Origin: Lepus europaeus
Lineage: Eukaryota > Chordata > Mammalia > Lagomorpha > Leporidae
Reading direction: 5' to 3'
Length of the DNA stretch: 64,000 nucleotides
NCBI RefSeq assembly: GCF_033115175.1
Contig: NC_084831.1
Span: 44,486,002 to 44,550,001, forward strand
Below, in pieces: positions 12,873 through 22,849 of the stretch. The notes beneath the pieces were generated by a model. It searched no databases, had not been told where the DNA came from, and saw nothing but the letters and a program-made list of their open reading frames with translations. How positions within the stretch are numbered: position 1 is the first letter of the stretch; each line of letters begins with the position of its first letter. A program made the translations under genes and the position numbers.

Positions 12873-15800
12873 CTGCCTCTCTGTTACTCTTCCTTTCAAA
12901 TAAATAAATAAATCTTGAAAAAAAAAAGATTTGTTTATTTGAAAGGCAGAGTGACAGAGAGGGCGAGACACATCTTCCATCCACTAGTTCACTTCCCAAA
13001 TGTCTTCAACAGCCAGGGCTAAGCCAAATCAAAGCCAGGAGCTGGAAACACCATCCAGATATCCTCCATGGGTGGCAGGAACCCAAGTTCTTGGTCCATC
13101 ATTTGCTGCTTCCCAGGTAGATTATCAGGAAACTGGATAGGAAGCACAGAATAGCTGGGGTTTGATCCTGTAGGAGATGTGTATGTCGTGAGAGGTGGCT
13201 TCACCTCCTGTTCCACAACACCTGCCACTGTGAGCACTTTCATACATGTCTTTTTGTGTACATGAGTCCTCATTTCCACTGGACATATGCCCAGGGGTGG
13301 AAATGCTAGGTCTTAAAATATAGTAGTAGCAAGATCAAGTGTCTGGTAATAATAATATAGAATTATAAAGGAGAGAATGTTCCAACATGGGAAGCAGACT
13401 CATAGAATGACAATCACTTTAAATAGCACTCTGACCTCAGAATCTGCCCTTAAGGCATTCTGCTTTTGCCGAAAAGCCCATGAGAGCATTTCAGACATGG
13501 AAAACCAAGACGCTGTGGCAAAAAAAAATTTCCTACATGAAGGATCTCTGTGAGTGAGACCTCAGTGGAGAGAAGTGGTCATCAAAGAAAGATGTACTTT
13601 TCTCTGAAGGGAGGAGAGAACTTCCACTTTACTTACGGCCTTGTCTAAATACTGTTGGAGATTATGGATTCAAAAGGCTTCCATAGCTTTGGCAGCTCAT
13701 GTCAAGAGCCCCTGGTAATCACTGAAGTTATACATGAGAATGTTATTTGTTAAATTAACAACAGGAGTCACTGTGCACTAACTCCTCATATAGGACCTCT
13801 GCCTTTAATGAGTTGTATTATAAGAATTAACTGCAAAATTTCTTCCAAGTTTTTCTTTTGTGTGTGTGTGTGTGTACACAAATTGTTGAAATCTTTAATT
13901 ATTATAGAGTTGGTCTTCTGTGTATAAAGTTAATTGAAAATGAATCTTAATGGAGAATGGGACAGGGAATAGGAGAAGGAGGCGGGGTTGGGGTGGGAGT
14001 GGGGGTGGGAGGGCAGATATGGGGGAAAAATCACTGTATTCCTAAAGTTGTACTTAGGAAATTTGTACTCATTAAATAAAAGGTTTCTTTGGGGAATAAA
14101 AAGTATAAGCCAAATAGGTTTTGATGTAGGTGTACTGTTTTGTATTTCCTTCCATATTATATTATGGAGAGTTTCAGTTGCTCTGCTTTTGTTTGTGTAT
14201 TTTTTGAGAGGCAGAGAGAGATAGATCAAGTGCTGCCATCTGCTGTCCCCCTCCCCACAACCCCCAATGCCTGTAGTGGCTGAAGCTTACCTGGGCCAAA
14301 GCCAGGAGCCAGGAACTTCCAGGTCTCTCATGTTGAACCATCATTGCTGCATCCCCAGGTCTCTGTTATCAGGAGACTTGAGTCTGGAGTGTGTTCTGAT
14401 ATGGGATACAGTCCTAATTAGGATTGTCACTGGTAGGCTGAATACCTACCTTGCTCCTATGCACTATGTTTTTTTTTTTTTCCTGAGATTTTATTTATTT
14501 ATTTGAAAGCAGAGTTACAGAGTAAAAGAAAGACACACATACACACACACACACAGAGGGATCTTCCATCCACTGGTTCACTCTCCAAATGGCCTCAGTG
14601 ACTAGGGGCTGGGCTAGGCTGAAGCCAGCAGCCAAGAGCTTCTTCCAGGTCTCCCACATGGGTGCAGGGGCCCAAGCACTTGGGCCATCCTCTGCTGTAT
14701 TCCCAGGCCATTAGCAGGGATCTGGATTGGAAGTGGAACAGCCAGGACTTGAACCGGTATTCCGGACACTGTAGGCCAGGGCTTTAACCTGCTGCACCAA
14801 AGCACCAGCCCCTGTACTATGTTTTTGACAGTCTTTTGTATTGTCAATTTTTTTCTTTTTTAAAGACAGATTCCTTGAGGTATAATTTATTTGCTGTACA
14901 ATCTACTCTTTTTAGGTGAATAATTATGTGAATTTAAACAAATGCAAACAGTTATGTAACCACTATCAAAAATCAAGATAACAGAGTATTTTCCAGCTTC
15001 CAAAGAGTGTTCTCATGTCTCCGTGTAGTTGACCCCCTCCCACTCAGACCCTAGCAACCACCACCTCAGTCTCTGTCCCTGTAGTCCCTGCCACCACCTT
15101 TCCCCAGTGTTGCACAAACGGAACCGTCCAGGGTGTAGGTTTTGAGCCTACTTCTTTCAAGAGGTCATCAGCAATTTGTTGTTTCTGCTGCCGAGTTAGG
15201 GGAAGTTCATGCCTTTGCCAGTTGATGCACATTTGATTTTTTTTCAGCTTTTGGTAGTCACGGCTAAAGCCATGATCAACATTCACATGCAGGTTTTTGT
15301 GTGAACATATGTTTTCATTTTTCTTGGGTAAATACCTAAGGGTGGAATTACTAGTTCATAGAGTGTGTGTACTTGTAGGTTTAGCTTTCTGCAGAACTTT
15401 CAGACTTTTCCATAGAGCCTGTACCATTTTACTCTAATATTTTTGCTGTATCAGGTTGACCTTTTAGTTGCTCCGTATTCTTGTTACTCTGATTATTGGC
15501 TTTTTAAAAATTCCAGCCGTTCATACTAGTAGTTATGTGGCGTCTCGTCATGGCTGTAATGTGCATTTTCCAGTCACTAGTGACGTTAAGTGCCATTGCA
15601 TGTGTGCTGTTGACCATTTGGAGGACCTCTTTTGTACCATGTTCATTTTCATGTTGGATCACTTCAATCTTTTCTGTGTGGTAGGAGTCCTTTCTGTATT
15701 CTGGATACAAGTTCTTTGTCAGGTACATGGGATTGCAAATACCTTCTCCCCCTTACCTGACCCTGTTTTGAAAATAGTTTCATTGCAAATCAAATTATCA

Positions 15801-18800
15801 CAGATTTAGTGACTTAAAACAGTGCTCACATTTATTGCTTCCCAGTTCCTAGCTAGCCAAGCTGGGTCCTCTGCACAGGGTCACACAAAGCTGGGTTCTC
15901 AACCAGGGACGGGGCTAGGGAGGGCTGTGTCCAAGCTCGCGTTTCAGGTTGCGGTGCGGAGAACGATGGCCTTGGTGTCTTGCCGGCTGTGAGCCAGAGT
16001 TGCCGGCAGCTCTTAAGGAACTGTGCCAGTGTCTGTAGAAGTTCGCGGCGCAGCAGCTAGTTTGTTCAAAGGCAGCGGGAGAGTGGGCCTGAGTCTTAGA
16101 CAAGGCATTGAAGTCACAGGGATGACATCTCATCACCTTTGCCAGTCACACCAGAGGGAGGGGATTGTGGGAAGTTGTGAACACCAGGACGCAGGGGCGT
16201 GGGTGCAGCCTGCGAGTCACAAAGAGGTGTCCCAGTGTACAGATGTTTTCCCTGTACTTGGTAATTAAATCCTGTTTTTAAGCAAAGATGGCATCGTACT
16301 GATAGTTTATTTTGTAACTGGCTTATATAATGTCATAAACACCATAATTTGAACATTTTTTTCAGGTCAGTAAGTCTAGGTGAACATCATCTTTTTTTTT
16401 TTTTTTTAAAGATTTATTTATTTATTTGAAAGTCAGAGTTACACACAGAGAAGAGAGGCAGAGAGAGAGATCTGCTGGTTCACTCTCCAGGTGGCCACAA
16501 CGGCAGGAGCTGTGCCGATTCAAAGCCAGGAGCCAGGAGCTTCTTCTGGGTCTCCCACGTGGGTGCAGGGGCCCAAGGACTTGGGCCATCTTCCACTGCT
16601 TTCCCAGGCCATAGCAGAGAGCTGGATCGGAAGTGGAACAGCCGGGACTTGAACTGGCGCCCATATGGGATGCCAGCACTTTAGGCAGTGGCCTTACCTG
16701 CTACGCCACAGCGCCAGCCCCATCATCTTTATAATGGCTGTGATGTATCCCATTACATGAATATACCATAACTTATTTAATCAGTTCCCTCTTATTAAAT
16801 ATTGAGGCTGCTGGTGGTTTTTGCACAGTTTGCCTGGTGTGCACCTCCCAACACTGCTTCAGGATTGGGTGAGTTCGTTGCTGTCAGTGGCTCTTGATTA
16901 AAACGTATGTGAAACTGACTGCTCTCCTTTCCCCCCTCCTTCCCCACGCTCTGTTTTAGATAAGAAGGCTGACTGCACGATCACCATGGCCGACTCGGAC
17001 TTACTGGCCTTAATGACCGGTAAAATGAACCCTCAGTCGGTAAGTGAGGGAGCTCACCGTCTCCTGCCTCCTACCCAGATGTGCAGAGTGCTCAGCCCCA
17101 CACAACTCTGTTCCCCAGATGTTCACAAATGACAGATGTCTGAGGAGCAAGCTTCGTGCTAGATGCTGTCCTGTGTGCCAGGAGAGGCCAGATGGAAAAG
17201 AAATGGCTCCTGTGCTCAGGGTGTCTAGTTTGGTAGAAGGTGGATCTATAAGAGATATGCAGGTCTCCAAAATGCTCATGAAAAAATGGAATTAAAAGCT
17301 AATGTGAATGGCCCATGATCTTTCTGAAGCCCTGTTACAAGGATCCAAAGTGCCACACCTGGCTTGTGGTTAGGGGAGGGTAGGGGGAAGCAGCCACATG
17401 TCCCTGGGCCATCAAGGAAAGCCTCACAAAAGAGGCATCGCATGTGTGGGGCCCCAGGCTGACCCAGGGTTAGCCAGCACCTGTGTGGGGGTAGGAGCGG
17501 TCTGAACAAAGGCACTGTGACCTCGCACAGCGTGTGTCTTTGCCCGTGTTCTCCCCCGAGCTGTCCTTCCCGGACCAGCTGCCAAGAGGATACTGCTGTG
17601 GACTTGCTTTCACGTGGCCGAGGGGCAGCCCCAGCCCTCTCCTGAGCTGAGCGCTTGCCTGGTACAGTGGTCGTGGTGTGCCTGCCTCTTCCTGTTAGAT
17701 CAGGCCCCAGAGGAACAGACCGCGGATTAGTAGTCTTGTGTGTGCAGAACTCAGCACAGTGTTAGACGCTTTTAGGTTTTCAGTGAACACTTGTTGGATT
17801 AAATATATATATATATTTTTAATTTTTGACAGGCAGAGTGGACAGTGAGAGAGAGACAGAGAGAAAGGTCTTCCTTTTGCCGTTGGTTCACCCTCCAATG
17901 GCCGCCGCGGTAGGCGCATTGCGGCCGGCGCACTGCGCTGATCCGATGGCAGGAGCCAGGTGCTTATCCTGGTCTCCCATGGGGTGCAGAGCCCAAACAC
18001 TTGGGCCATCCTCCACTGCACTCCCTGGCCACAGCAGAGAGCTGGCCTGGAAGAGGGGCAACCGGGACAGGATCGGTGCCCCGACCGGGACTAGAACCCG
18101 GTGTGCCGGCGCCGCAAGGCGGAGGATTAGCCTAGTGAGCCACGGCGCCGGCTTGGATTAAATTTTATTTACCCAGAATTTATTGATACCTTGTGTGGAT
18201 TTTTCTGGTCCCTAAATTGTCAAGGTTATTCTTAAACTCTGTAGCTGAACAGACTTGATATACGGAGCTTTCCATTACCAAAAAAGAAACTAAGGTATTT
18301 CTTTCCATTGTAACTTCATTGCTTTGTTGCCTCAGCCTGGCTCACAAGTCTGGGTCTTGTGCTTGTTATTCCCTCATGATTTGTGAGACTGGAGAGAACA
18401 CTTGACCCAGACGGCCACTTGTGGTCTCTAAGCAAGTCTGCCTGCTTCAGCCAGTGCCGTCCTGGTCCTGAGTGAGGTCTGCATCTGTGATGCTTCAGCT
18501 GAGTCCACGCCGTTGGCATTGACATTTCCCCCACTGGGCCTGCTCCAGAAATCTGCACAGAACAGAGGCCCCCAGTGCAGGCATTGCCATCGACCCCCTG
18601 CCGCCGCCGCTCCCTGTGCTGCTGCACACGCAGTGCATGGCTCCAGCAGGGTGTTCGGGCTTCACACGTCCACACATCTCTGCTGCCCTCCTCGCCTTGC
18701 TCTGTGTTCTGCCCGTTTTCCTGCAGTACCTGTTAGCACCCAAAGGAATTAAAGATAAAAGTGGCAGATTTTCTATTAACGTGCTAATGCTCTTCCCTGT

Positions 18801-20455
18801 CACTCAGTAGAGGATTTGACTGGACATCATTAAATGCAATGGAAATTCTTTTTTTTTTTTTTTTTAAATTTTTGATAGGCAGAGTGGACAGTGAGAGAGA
18901 GACAGAGAGAAAGGTCTTCCTTTTGCTGTTGGTTCACCCTCCAATGGCCGCCGCGGTAGGCGCGTTGCGGCCGGCGCACCGCGCTGTTCCGATGGCAGGA
19001 GCCAGGTGCTTCTCCTGGTCTCCCATGGGGTGCAGAGCCCAAGCACTTGGGCCATCCTCCACTGCACTCCCTGGCCACAGCAGAGAGCTGGCCTGGAAGA
19101 GGGGCAACCGGGACAGGATCGGTGCCCCGACCGGGACTAGAACCCGGTGTGCCGGCGCCGCAAGGCGGAGGATTAGCCTGTTGAGCCACGGCGCCGGCCT
19201 ACAATGGAAATTCTAATTTCAGTCTTGGGCAGTAGAGCAGTGTGCTCTCCAATAGGAAGCCCACTGAAGAGCACTGAGGGGCCAGATTAAAGTGGCCCCT
19301 ACGTTTGAGTTCTCGAGGGCAGCATTTCATGTAGTCTCTATTGTTAGTAGATAACAAATAAATTTCTCTTTTAACTTAGAAAAGAGAAAGAAGTTTGGCT
19401 GCTGGTCCATATTTTTGAGTGACATATGTTAAATAGATTGTGTTCTGAGACATCTGACATTTACGTCATCAGACAGAAGGCTTTGTGCCTTATAGAAAGG
19501 AAATATTTAGTTTGTCCAGACAGAGGAGGGGGCAGAGAGAGGATTTCTTCATGCTCACCAGGAGGTGTAGGAACAGCAGCTCTGTGCGCTCCGTGGACAG
19601 TGTAACGAGCTCCTGACTCCCTCGTGCACTTGTTAAAAAGCCGGTCCTCCCAAACCTGGCCCATCTGGCCTTCCTGACTGTCAGAATTTAGTTGAAACAC
19701 TGAGGTCATGGCACAAAGATGTGCTGTGTTCCCAAGTTTGCTATTTTTCTTAAAATTTTCCCCAGATTTTGTTACATGATAAATTTAGCAAACATCATGT
19801 GATCTAATCCCAGGCAGTTGTTAAATGGAATAAATTGTGGTTCTGTGCTTTGGATTGGTTTGATTTTTTTTTTTTAACTGAGCCAAAAAGTAACACAACG
19901 GCCTGTATCATGTAGACCAGAAAAAGAAAACCAACAGGGTGGTAGTTCATTCACATTGTGTTGAGCCCCAAGGGTTCCCAAGTGAGTTTTGTGTGCTTTT
20001 TCTCCTAGAAGCCTACTGAAAACACAGTTCATTTTCCCACTTCACTTGTAATGTTCTTAGACAAAACCGATGTGGCGTGCCCCCACCTGCCCAATGTGTG
20101 GGGAATGCAGCACCTCTGAGGAGGGCAGGTGAAGACAGGGCCGGTCTCTGAGAGGACGTGTGGACAAGGTCTCCTTTCAGCCGCTCGGGGGAAGCGTGGC
20201 TGCTGCACGGCCTCCTTGGGAGGAACCCGGTTCCCATTCTCACTGGAAAGCTGGGCTGTAGACCTGGATGAATCGATCTCTCAGGGCTGAATAGTCTAGA
20301 AACACCAGCAACCTCAAAAGAAAAGCCCCAAGTAACGAATTCTCTTATTTTTTCTGCAGGCCTTCTTTCAAGGCAAATTGAAAATCACTGGCAACATGGG
20401 TCTGGCTATGAAGTTACAAAACCTTCAGCTTCAGCCAGGCAAGGCCAAGCTCTGA
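2903..20455 (+). CDS. SCP2: SCP2 (sterol carrier protein 2 / SCP-x), last four coding exons; span including introns
   Basis: Sterol carrier protein 2 binds and transfers cholesterol, phospholipids and fatty acyl-CoA. The long product, SCP-x, is a peroxisomal 3-ketoacyl-CoA thiolase fused to the same lipid-binding domain. Only the shared C-terminal domain is in this window. Joining 2903-3005, 8040-8169, 16960-17039 and 20360-20455 gives one open frame with GT/AG at each junction. It starts in the pro-SCP2 presequence ([12 protein letters not shown]), runs through the whole SCP2 fold ([76 protein letters not shown]) and ends in AKL, a PTS1 peroxisomal import signal. The thiolase exons and both promoters lie left of position 1. 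The family match is certain; differences from the human protein are single conservative substitutions recalled from memory. Confidence 0.97.
3085..3229 (+). repeat. C-SINE, 5'-truncated
   Basis: Sense 3' half of a C-SINE (TTGGCTCCTGGCTTTGGC onwards) ending TTCAAATAAATCTTAAAAAA. An antisense copy follows without a gap. Confidence 0.85.
3228..3565 (-). repeat. C-SINE, antisense, with a 20-C run
   Basis: Antisense C-SINE ending in the head complement ATAATGCCAGCCCC. The internal segment after CTGGTTCACTC has expanded into 20 consecutive C at 3305-3324. Confidence 0.9.
4271..4593 (+). repeat. C-SINE with diverged target-site duplication
   Basis: The head GACCGGTGCTGTGGCGTAGC runs to a tail AAATAAATAAGCC. 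The flanks AATACATGGTGCACTCA (4254-4270) and AATACATGGTACATTCA (4591-4607) match at 15 of 17 positions. Confidence 0.9.
5710..6049 (-). repeat. C-SINE, antisense
   Basis: Poly-T, then TTTATTTGAATGGCAGAG, an (AACG) microsatellite patch, GGGTCTCCCACATGGGTGGC and the head complement GGCCACAACGCCAGCCCC. Confidence 0.9.
6480..6605 (+). repeat. MIR-like ancient SINE fragment
   Basis: AAATGGAAAGAGTGTTGAAT followed by ACTTACTAACTGTATGTC resembles the core of the mammalian MIR element. Recognised from memory, without alignment. Confidence 0.4.
7013..7164 (+). repeat. 19-bp minisatellite, eight units
   Basis: Eight consecutive units of exactly 19 bases start at 7013, 7032, 7051, 7070, 7089, 7108, 7127 and 7146. 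A representative unit is CCACGTTGGTGTGCATGGG. Units differ by several substitutions but none changes the length. It is intronic in SCP2. Confidence 0.9.
7200..7330 (+). repeat. MIR-like 3' fragment
   Basis: CTCAGTTACTTTTTCTGTTA, then an ATAACAATGCCTACC block, resembles the 3' half of MIR (CTCAGTTTCCTCATCTGTAA). Possibly the tail of the element near 6480, separated by the minisatellite and its flanks. Confidence 0.4.
8040..8169 (+). CDS. SCP2: SCP2 coding exon (central beta sheet)
   Basis: The acceptor is TTTCTTTCCAG and the donor CAG/GTGAAT. It encodes [19 protein letters not shown] through [11 protein letters not shown] plus the first base of an Asp codon completed in the next exon. These residues form the first strands of the SCP2 fold lining the lipid cavity. 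The frame stays open past the donor to 8297, but that extension is intronic and unlike any SCP2. Confidence 0.96.
8375..8530 (+). repeat. MIR-like fragment
   Basis: GATCTTGGACCAGTTATTTC and CACTTCTCTGAGCTGGTTTT match the MIR order (GACCTTGGGCAAGTTACTTA, CTCTCTGAGCCTCAGTTT) with scattered changes, followed by ATAATAAATGGTATCTATTC. Confidence 0.5.
8880..9181 (+). repeat. C-SINE
   Basis: The head is GGGGCTGGTGCTGTGGCGTA and the tail CAGATAAATAAAATC plus T-rich sequence. The flanks share an imperfect duplication around TAGTCT(G/C)TG at 8871-8880 and 9183-9192. Confidence 0.9.
9313..9624 (-). repeat. C-SINE, antisense
   Basis: Poly-T, AAGATTTATATATTTATCTG, the ATCTCCCACATGGGTGGCAG block and the head complement TACCACAGTATCAGCCCCC. 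It forms an inverted pair with the copy at 8880. Confidence 0.9.
9899..10246 (-). mobile_element. Young-type C-SINE with 16-bp target-site duplication
   Basis: Antisense copy of the GC-rich C-SINE subfamily (GACAGGCAGAGTAGATAGTG through GCCATGGTGCCGGC). It is flanked by the identical 16-mer CCCGAGCCATGATTTC at 9883-9898 and 10247-10262. A perfect duplication indicates a recent L1-mediated insertion. Confidence 0.93.
10817..11117 (+). repeat. C-SINE
   Basis: The head is GTGCCGGCACTGTGGCGTAG and the tail CTTTCAAATAAATAAAAAAA. The CT-rich 3' segment is shortened relative to other copies. Confidence 0.9.
12572..12923 (+). mobile_element. C-SINE nested in another C-SINE, perfect TSD
   Basis: Sense C-SINE (GGGGCTGGCACTATGGCATA ... 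AAATAAATAAATAAATC) with an internal (CT)n run near 12835-12868. AAAAGATTTGTT flanks it at 12560-12571 and 12924-12935. That target is itself the tail of the antisense C-SINE that continues to 13225, so this is an insertion into an older SINE. Confidence 0.92.
12924..13225 (-). repeat. C-SINE, antisense, interrupted at its tail
   Basis: AAAAGATTTGTTTATTTGAA, GGCAGAGTGACAGAGAG and on to a degenerate head ending CCACAACACCTGCC. Its tail end was duplicated by the insertion at 12572. Confidence 0.88.
13370..14095 (+). mobile_element. Lagomorph L1 3' UTR fragment
   Basis: I recognise the rabbit-type L1 3' end: TCTCTGTGAGTGAGACC, CTCTGAAGGGAGGAGAGAAC, CAACAGGAGTCACTGTGCAC, TGAAAATGAATCTTAATGG, a G-rich GGGTGGGAGTGGGGGTGGG tract, then TACTCATTAAATAAAAGG. 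It is 5'-truncated with no ORF2 sequence, so it cannot move by itself. Confidence 0.85.
14195..14440 (-). repeat. C-SINE, antisense, degenerate
   Basis: GAGAGGCAGAGAGAGATAG, GCCATCTGCTGTCCC, GGGCCAAAGCCAGGAGCC and a poorly conserved remainder. Older than most copies here. Confidence 0.65.
14470..14813 (-). repeat. C-SINE, antisense
   Basis: Poly-T, GAGATTTTATTTATTTATTT, an (AC)n patch, GGTCTCCCACATGGGTGCAG and the head complement CCAAAGCACCAGCCCC. Confidence 0.9.
14850..15775 (-). mobile_element. Older L1 (L1M-type) fragment, antisense
   Basis: The plus strand reads as the complement of a mammalian L1 3' region: CCTTGAGGTATAATTTATTT, ACCACTATCAAAAATCAAG, CTTGGGTAAATACCTAAGGG, TTCTGGATACAAGTTCTTTG. 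These match the widely shared L1M consensus as I remember it, with internal deletions. Not coding. Confidence 0.7.
15795..16265. repeat. Ancient interspersed repeat, class uncertain
   Basis: AGATTTAGTGACTTAAAACA, CTGGGTCCTCTGCACAGGG and GATGACATCTCATCACCTTT recall an old repeat common in mammals. I cannot assign the family; it may continue the neighbouring L1M. Confidence 0.4.
16395..16720 (-). mobile_element. C-SINE, antisense, perfect 10-bp TSD
   Basis: Poly-T, AAGATTTATTTATTTATTTG through GCCACAGCGCCAGCCC. It is flanked by CATCATCTTT at 16385-16394 and 16721-16730, about 230 bases upstream of the SCP2 exon at 16960. Confidence 0.92.
16960..17039 (+). CDS. SCP2: SCP2 coding exon ([20 protein letters not shown])
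   Basis: An 80-bp exon with acceptor CTGTTTTAG and donor TCG/GTAAGT. The first two bases complete Asp; it then reads [20 protein letters not shown] and KMNPQS in frame. It is too short to stand out as an open reading frame, and was recognised from the SCP2 domain sequence and the matching phase of its neighbours. Confidence 0.95.
17805..18152 (-). mobile_element. Young-type C-SINE, perfect 11-bp TSD
   Basis: The GC-rich subfamily, from GACAGGCAGAGTGGACAGTG to GCCACGGCGCCGGC, flanked by TTGGATTAAAT at 17794-17804 and 18153-18163. It is nearly identical to the copy at 18850. Confidence 0.93.
18850..19201 (-). mobile_element. Young-type C-SINE, perfect 13-bp TSD
   Basis: Poly-T, then GATAGGCAGAGTGGACAGTG to CACGGCGCCGGC, flanked by CAATGGAAATTCT at 18837-18849 and 19202-19214. 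It shares the GCCGCCGCGGTAGGCGC block with the copy at 17805, marking one recently active subfamily. Confidence 0.93.
20360..20455 (+). CDS. SCP2: SCP2 terminal coding exon with PTS1 signal
   Basis: The acceptor is TTTTTTCTGCAG. The exon reads [20 protein letters not shown] then [11 protein letters not shown] and TGA at 20453-20455. The last three residues AKL are a classical peroxisomal targeting signal type 1. The penultimate segment is the C-terminal helix and tail of the SCP2 fold. Confidence 0.97.
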   Translation, partial: AFFQGKLKITGNMGLAMKLQNLQLQPGKAKL

Positions 20456-21390
20456 AGAGCTCCCTTTGGCTGCTTCTGAAAATCAAGATGAGATTTGTAG
20501 ATGTGTATCGATGTATTTTCATCACCAGAACTTACACTGAAATTACATATGGGCAAATAGTATGAAATAGATTTGTTTCTAAATGGGTGCAACCAATCCT
20601 GTCTCTCAGCACGGGGTCGGTAGAGCCCAGTGGGGTACTGCTGCTGTGCTGAAATGCAAACAACTGTGCATTACAAAGTCAACTGGGTGATTATGACTCG
20701 AAGTAAAACTGCTTCAGAATAAAATTAGGAGCAGTAAGAATCCAAAAACTATGTAAACAAAACTCTTATTTTGCTTGAAAATTATATTTAAGGATTATCC
20801 TGCTGAAGAGTCCATGTAAAAGGTTTTTATAGAAAGAACTAGAGAAGATACAATATGAGTAACTGGACAGTAGCTGGTGTTTTGCACTTAATGACCTCAA
20901 TGAACTTCTCATTAATAGTTCTTAAAATCCTGTACTGGGATTAAAAAAAAAATTTGCATCATGCTAGCAGAAGCTGTATTTTGTTTCTGAATCAAAATAG
21001 AAGAAACATAATCAGAGTTTGTGGGAAAAATCTGTAGCTGAGCACTGACCTGTTTTTAAATAAAAATATTTTAAAATGGTTTCCTTCCTGAAAAATCAGT
21101 GTATTAGCATCATAAATGCTATTGTTAAAAGGAAGTGAACAAATAATGTTTGCTTTGAGATGCACAGTCTTCAAATTATATCTCATTAATTTAACAATTT
21201 ATAAAGCTCTCAGTCCTTTGTTAAAATTCTCCTTTTTCACTTAGTTTAGTTTAAATAATTATCCATGTTTATCTCTTTTCCTAGCTTTTCTAATGCTAAT
21301 GTTATTTCTTATACTTAATGAGACACAGGGTAAAATAATGCTTTTGGAAGAATGTTTGATAGAAAATTAAAATTGTTCTTCCTCATCCCC
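20456..21390 (+). other. SCP2: SCP2 3' UTR (3' end uncertain)
   Basis: AT-rich, repeat-free sequence follows the SCP2 stop codon. Candidate poly(A) signals are AATAAA at 20718-20723, AATAAA at 21059-21064 and ATTAAA at 21366-21371. I cannot tell which is used; the end given assumes the most distal. A further AATAAA at 22732-22737 seems too far away but is not excluded. Confidence 0.55.
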
Positions 21391-22849
21391 TTTGCTCGTG
21401 TTGTATGTGTTTCCTTTTTGCACAGGGTTTCTTAGACGAGGGAGAGGAGTGGGAGACACTGGGGGATTTGCAGGCTGAGTGCTCTCTGAACGTCACCCTC
21501 TGATTGCCTTGACGCCGTCACTGGTGTGTGACTGGGGAGGCGGTGCGGCATGTTGGAAAGGGGACGTGGCTTCTCAGATGCGTGTGTGCGAGATGTCTGC
21601 AGTGTTATGTCCTGGCTTTGGGGTCTCTTTCACTTGTTCGTTCATATAACAGGTGTTTTTTGAGCACCTGCAATATCCCGGGAACTCTACCGAAGGTCCC
21701 AGGCAAGGCACCGGAGATCATGGTGGGCTCTTCCCCCAGCGTGTTCACAGGCTGATGGGAGAGACAGTCAGAGGGATGATCGGTGAGGACAGGCCGTGTG
21801 GTGCCCTGCAGGGAACGGCCAGGCTGCCCGAATGGAGAGTCCCGGGAAGAGCATTGGACACAGCAGTGAAAGGTAGGGAAGGAGCAAGCCAGGCAAAGCG
21901 CATTGCCCAGAGGGGTGGGGGAGATTTGGCTTGTTGCAGAAACTGCCTGGGCCAGTGAGAGTGGAATGTGGCGAGCCGTGGGATGGGTCTGCAGGAGCTG
22001 GTTACCCTGGGGTTCACTCACGTGGTAAGGCATTTGTGTTTCCTGCTTGGTGCAGTGGCCGCAGGGAAGGGCAGGTGCCACGTGAGTATTTCTCACTCGG
22101 GCTGTGTATTCCTGTCCCCGTTACATCCTCCGTCTGGAGCCCAGGCGCCCTGATAGCCACTCTGGGCCGTCGTGTCCATCCTGCCACAGGAAAGGGTAAC
22201 GTGCACTGTCCCTTCAGCTCCCGTCCAGAAGTGACGTGGATCACTTCTCCCATTTCGTTGTCCCCAGCAGGTCACATGCCCCACCAAATTTTAGAAACCT
22301 ACCATATACTGGAAGAACAAGTGAACTGGAATATTTGTGCATGGGACCCATGGCCACTACAGACAGCCTCTCCGCAGGAGAATAAAGCGATTTCAGTGAC
22401 CCCTGTAGCTGCTGTGTGGAGAAAGTGCTGGGGGCAGAGGGCTGGAGAGTGGAGGGCCAGGTGCCACATGTGTCCTGGACTAGGGTGTGCGTCAGGAGTG
22501 GGGGTCGCCCTCGGCCAGGTGACGGAAGTTGGCATTGGACCTTCTGGTAAATGTTTTCCTAAGTTGTTTTCTAATGATTGAAACTGCTTTCTAAGTTTTG
22601 ATTTGATATTGCTATTGTCAGTAAGTGATCTGGGACTGTAATACTAATCTGAAGGACTCTCCAAGGTGCACAATTTGATTTTTAGATCTTATAAAATGGA
22701 TAGCTAACATTTCATGTAATAGCATGGCCAAAATAAAAGCTTAAATTATAATTTCACAGCTGGATCTACTTCGCCATCAGTGAAATAAACAGTAAATAGG
22801 GAAAACCTCCCTTTCAGACCAAACAAAGGGAAAAAAAGTTTTAAAGTAA

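Larger units (their letters stand above)
8170..16959 (+). other. SCP2 intron, repeat-dense, gene-free
   Basis: An 8.8-kb intron made largely of transposon copies: at least nine C-SINEs, a lagomorph L1 3' end and an antisense older L1 fragment. Non-repeat islands such as 10262-10815 and 11118-12559 show no coding signature. Confidence 0.7.
17040..20359 (+). other. SCP2 last intron, gene-free
   Basis: A 3.3-kb intron holding two nearly identical young antisense C-SINEs (17805-18152 and 18850-19201), each bounded by perfect target-site duplications. The remainder is unremarkable. Confidence 0.7.

Noticed and set aside
17826-18161. Frames of about 110-125 codons with similar translations ([15 protein letters not shown]) at several places
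   Set aside because: All are translations of young-type C-SINE copies; the similarity reflects the repeat, not a protein family.
21931-22581. Plus-strand frame of 216 codons between SCP2 and PODN
   Set aside because: No recognisable domain, low-complexity composition in part, and no splice partner or conserved neighbour. Kept only as intergenic sequence.
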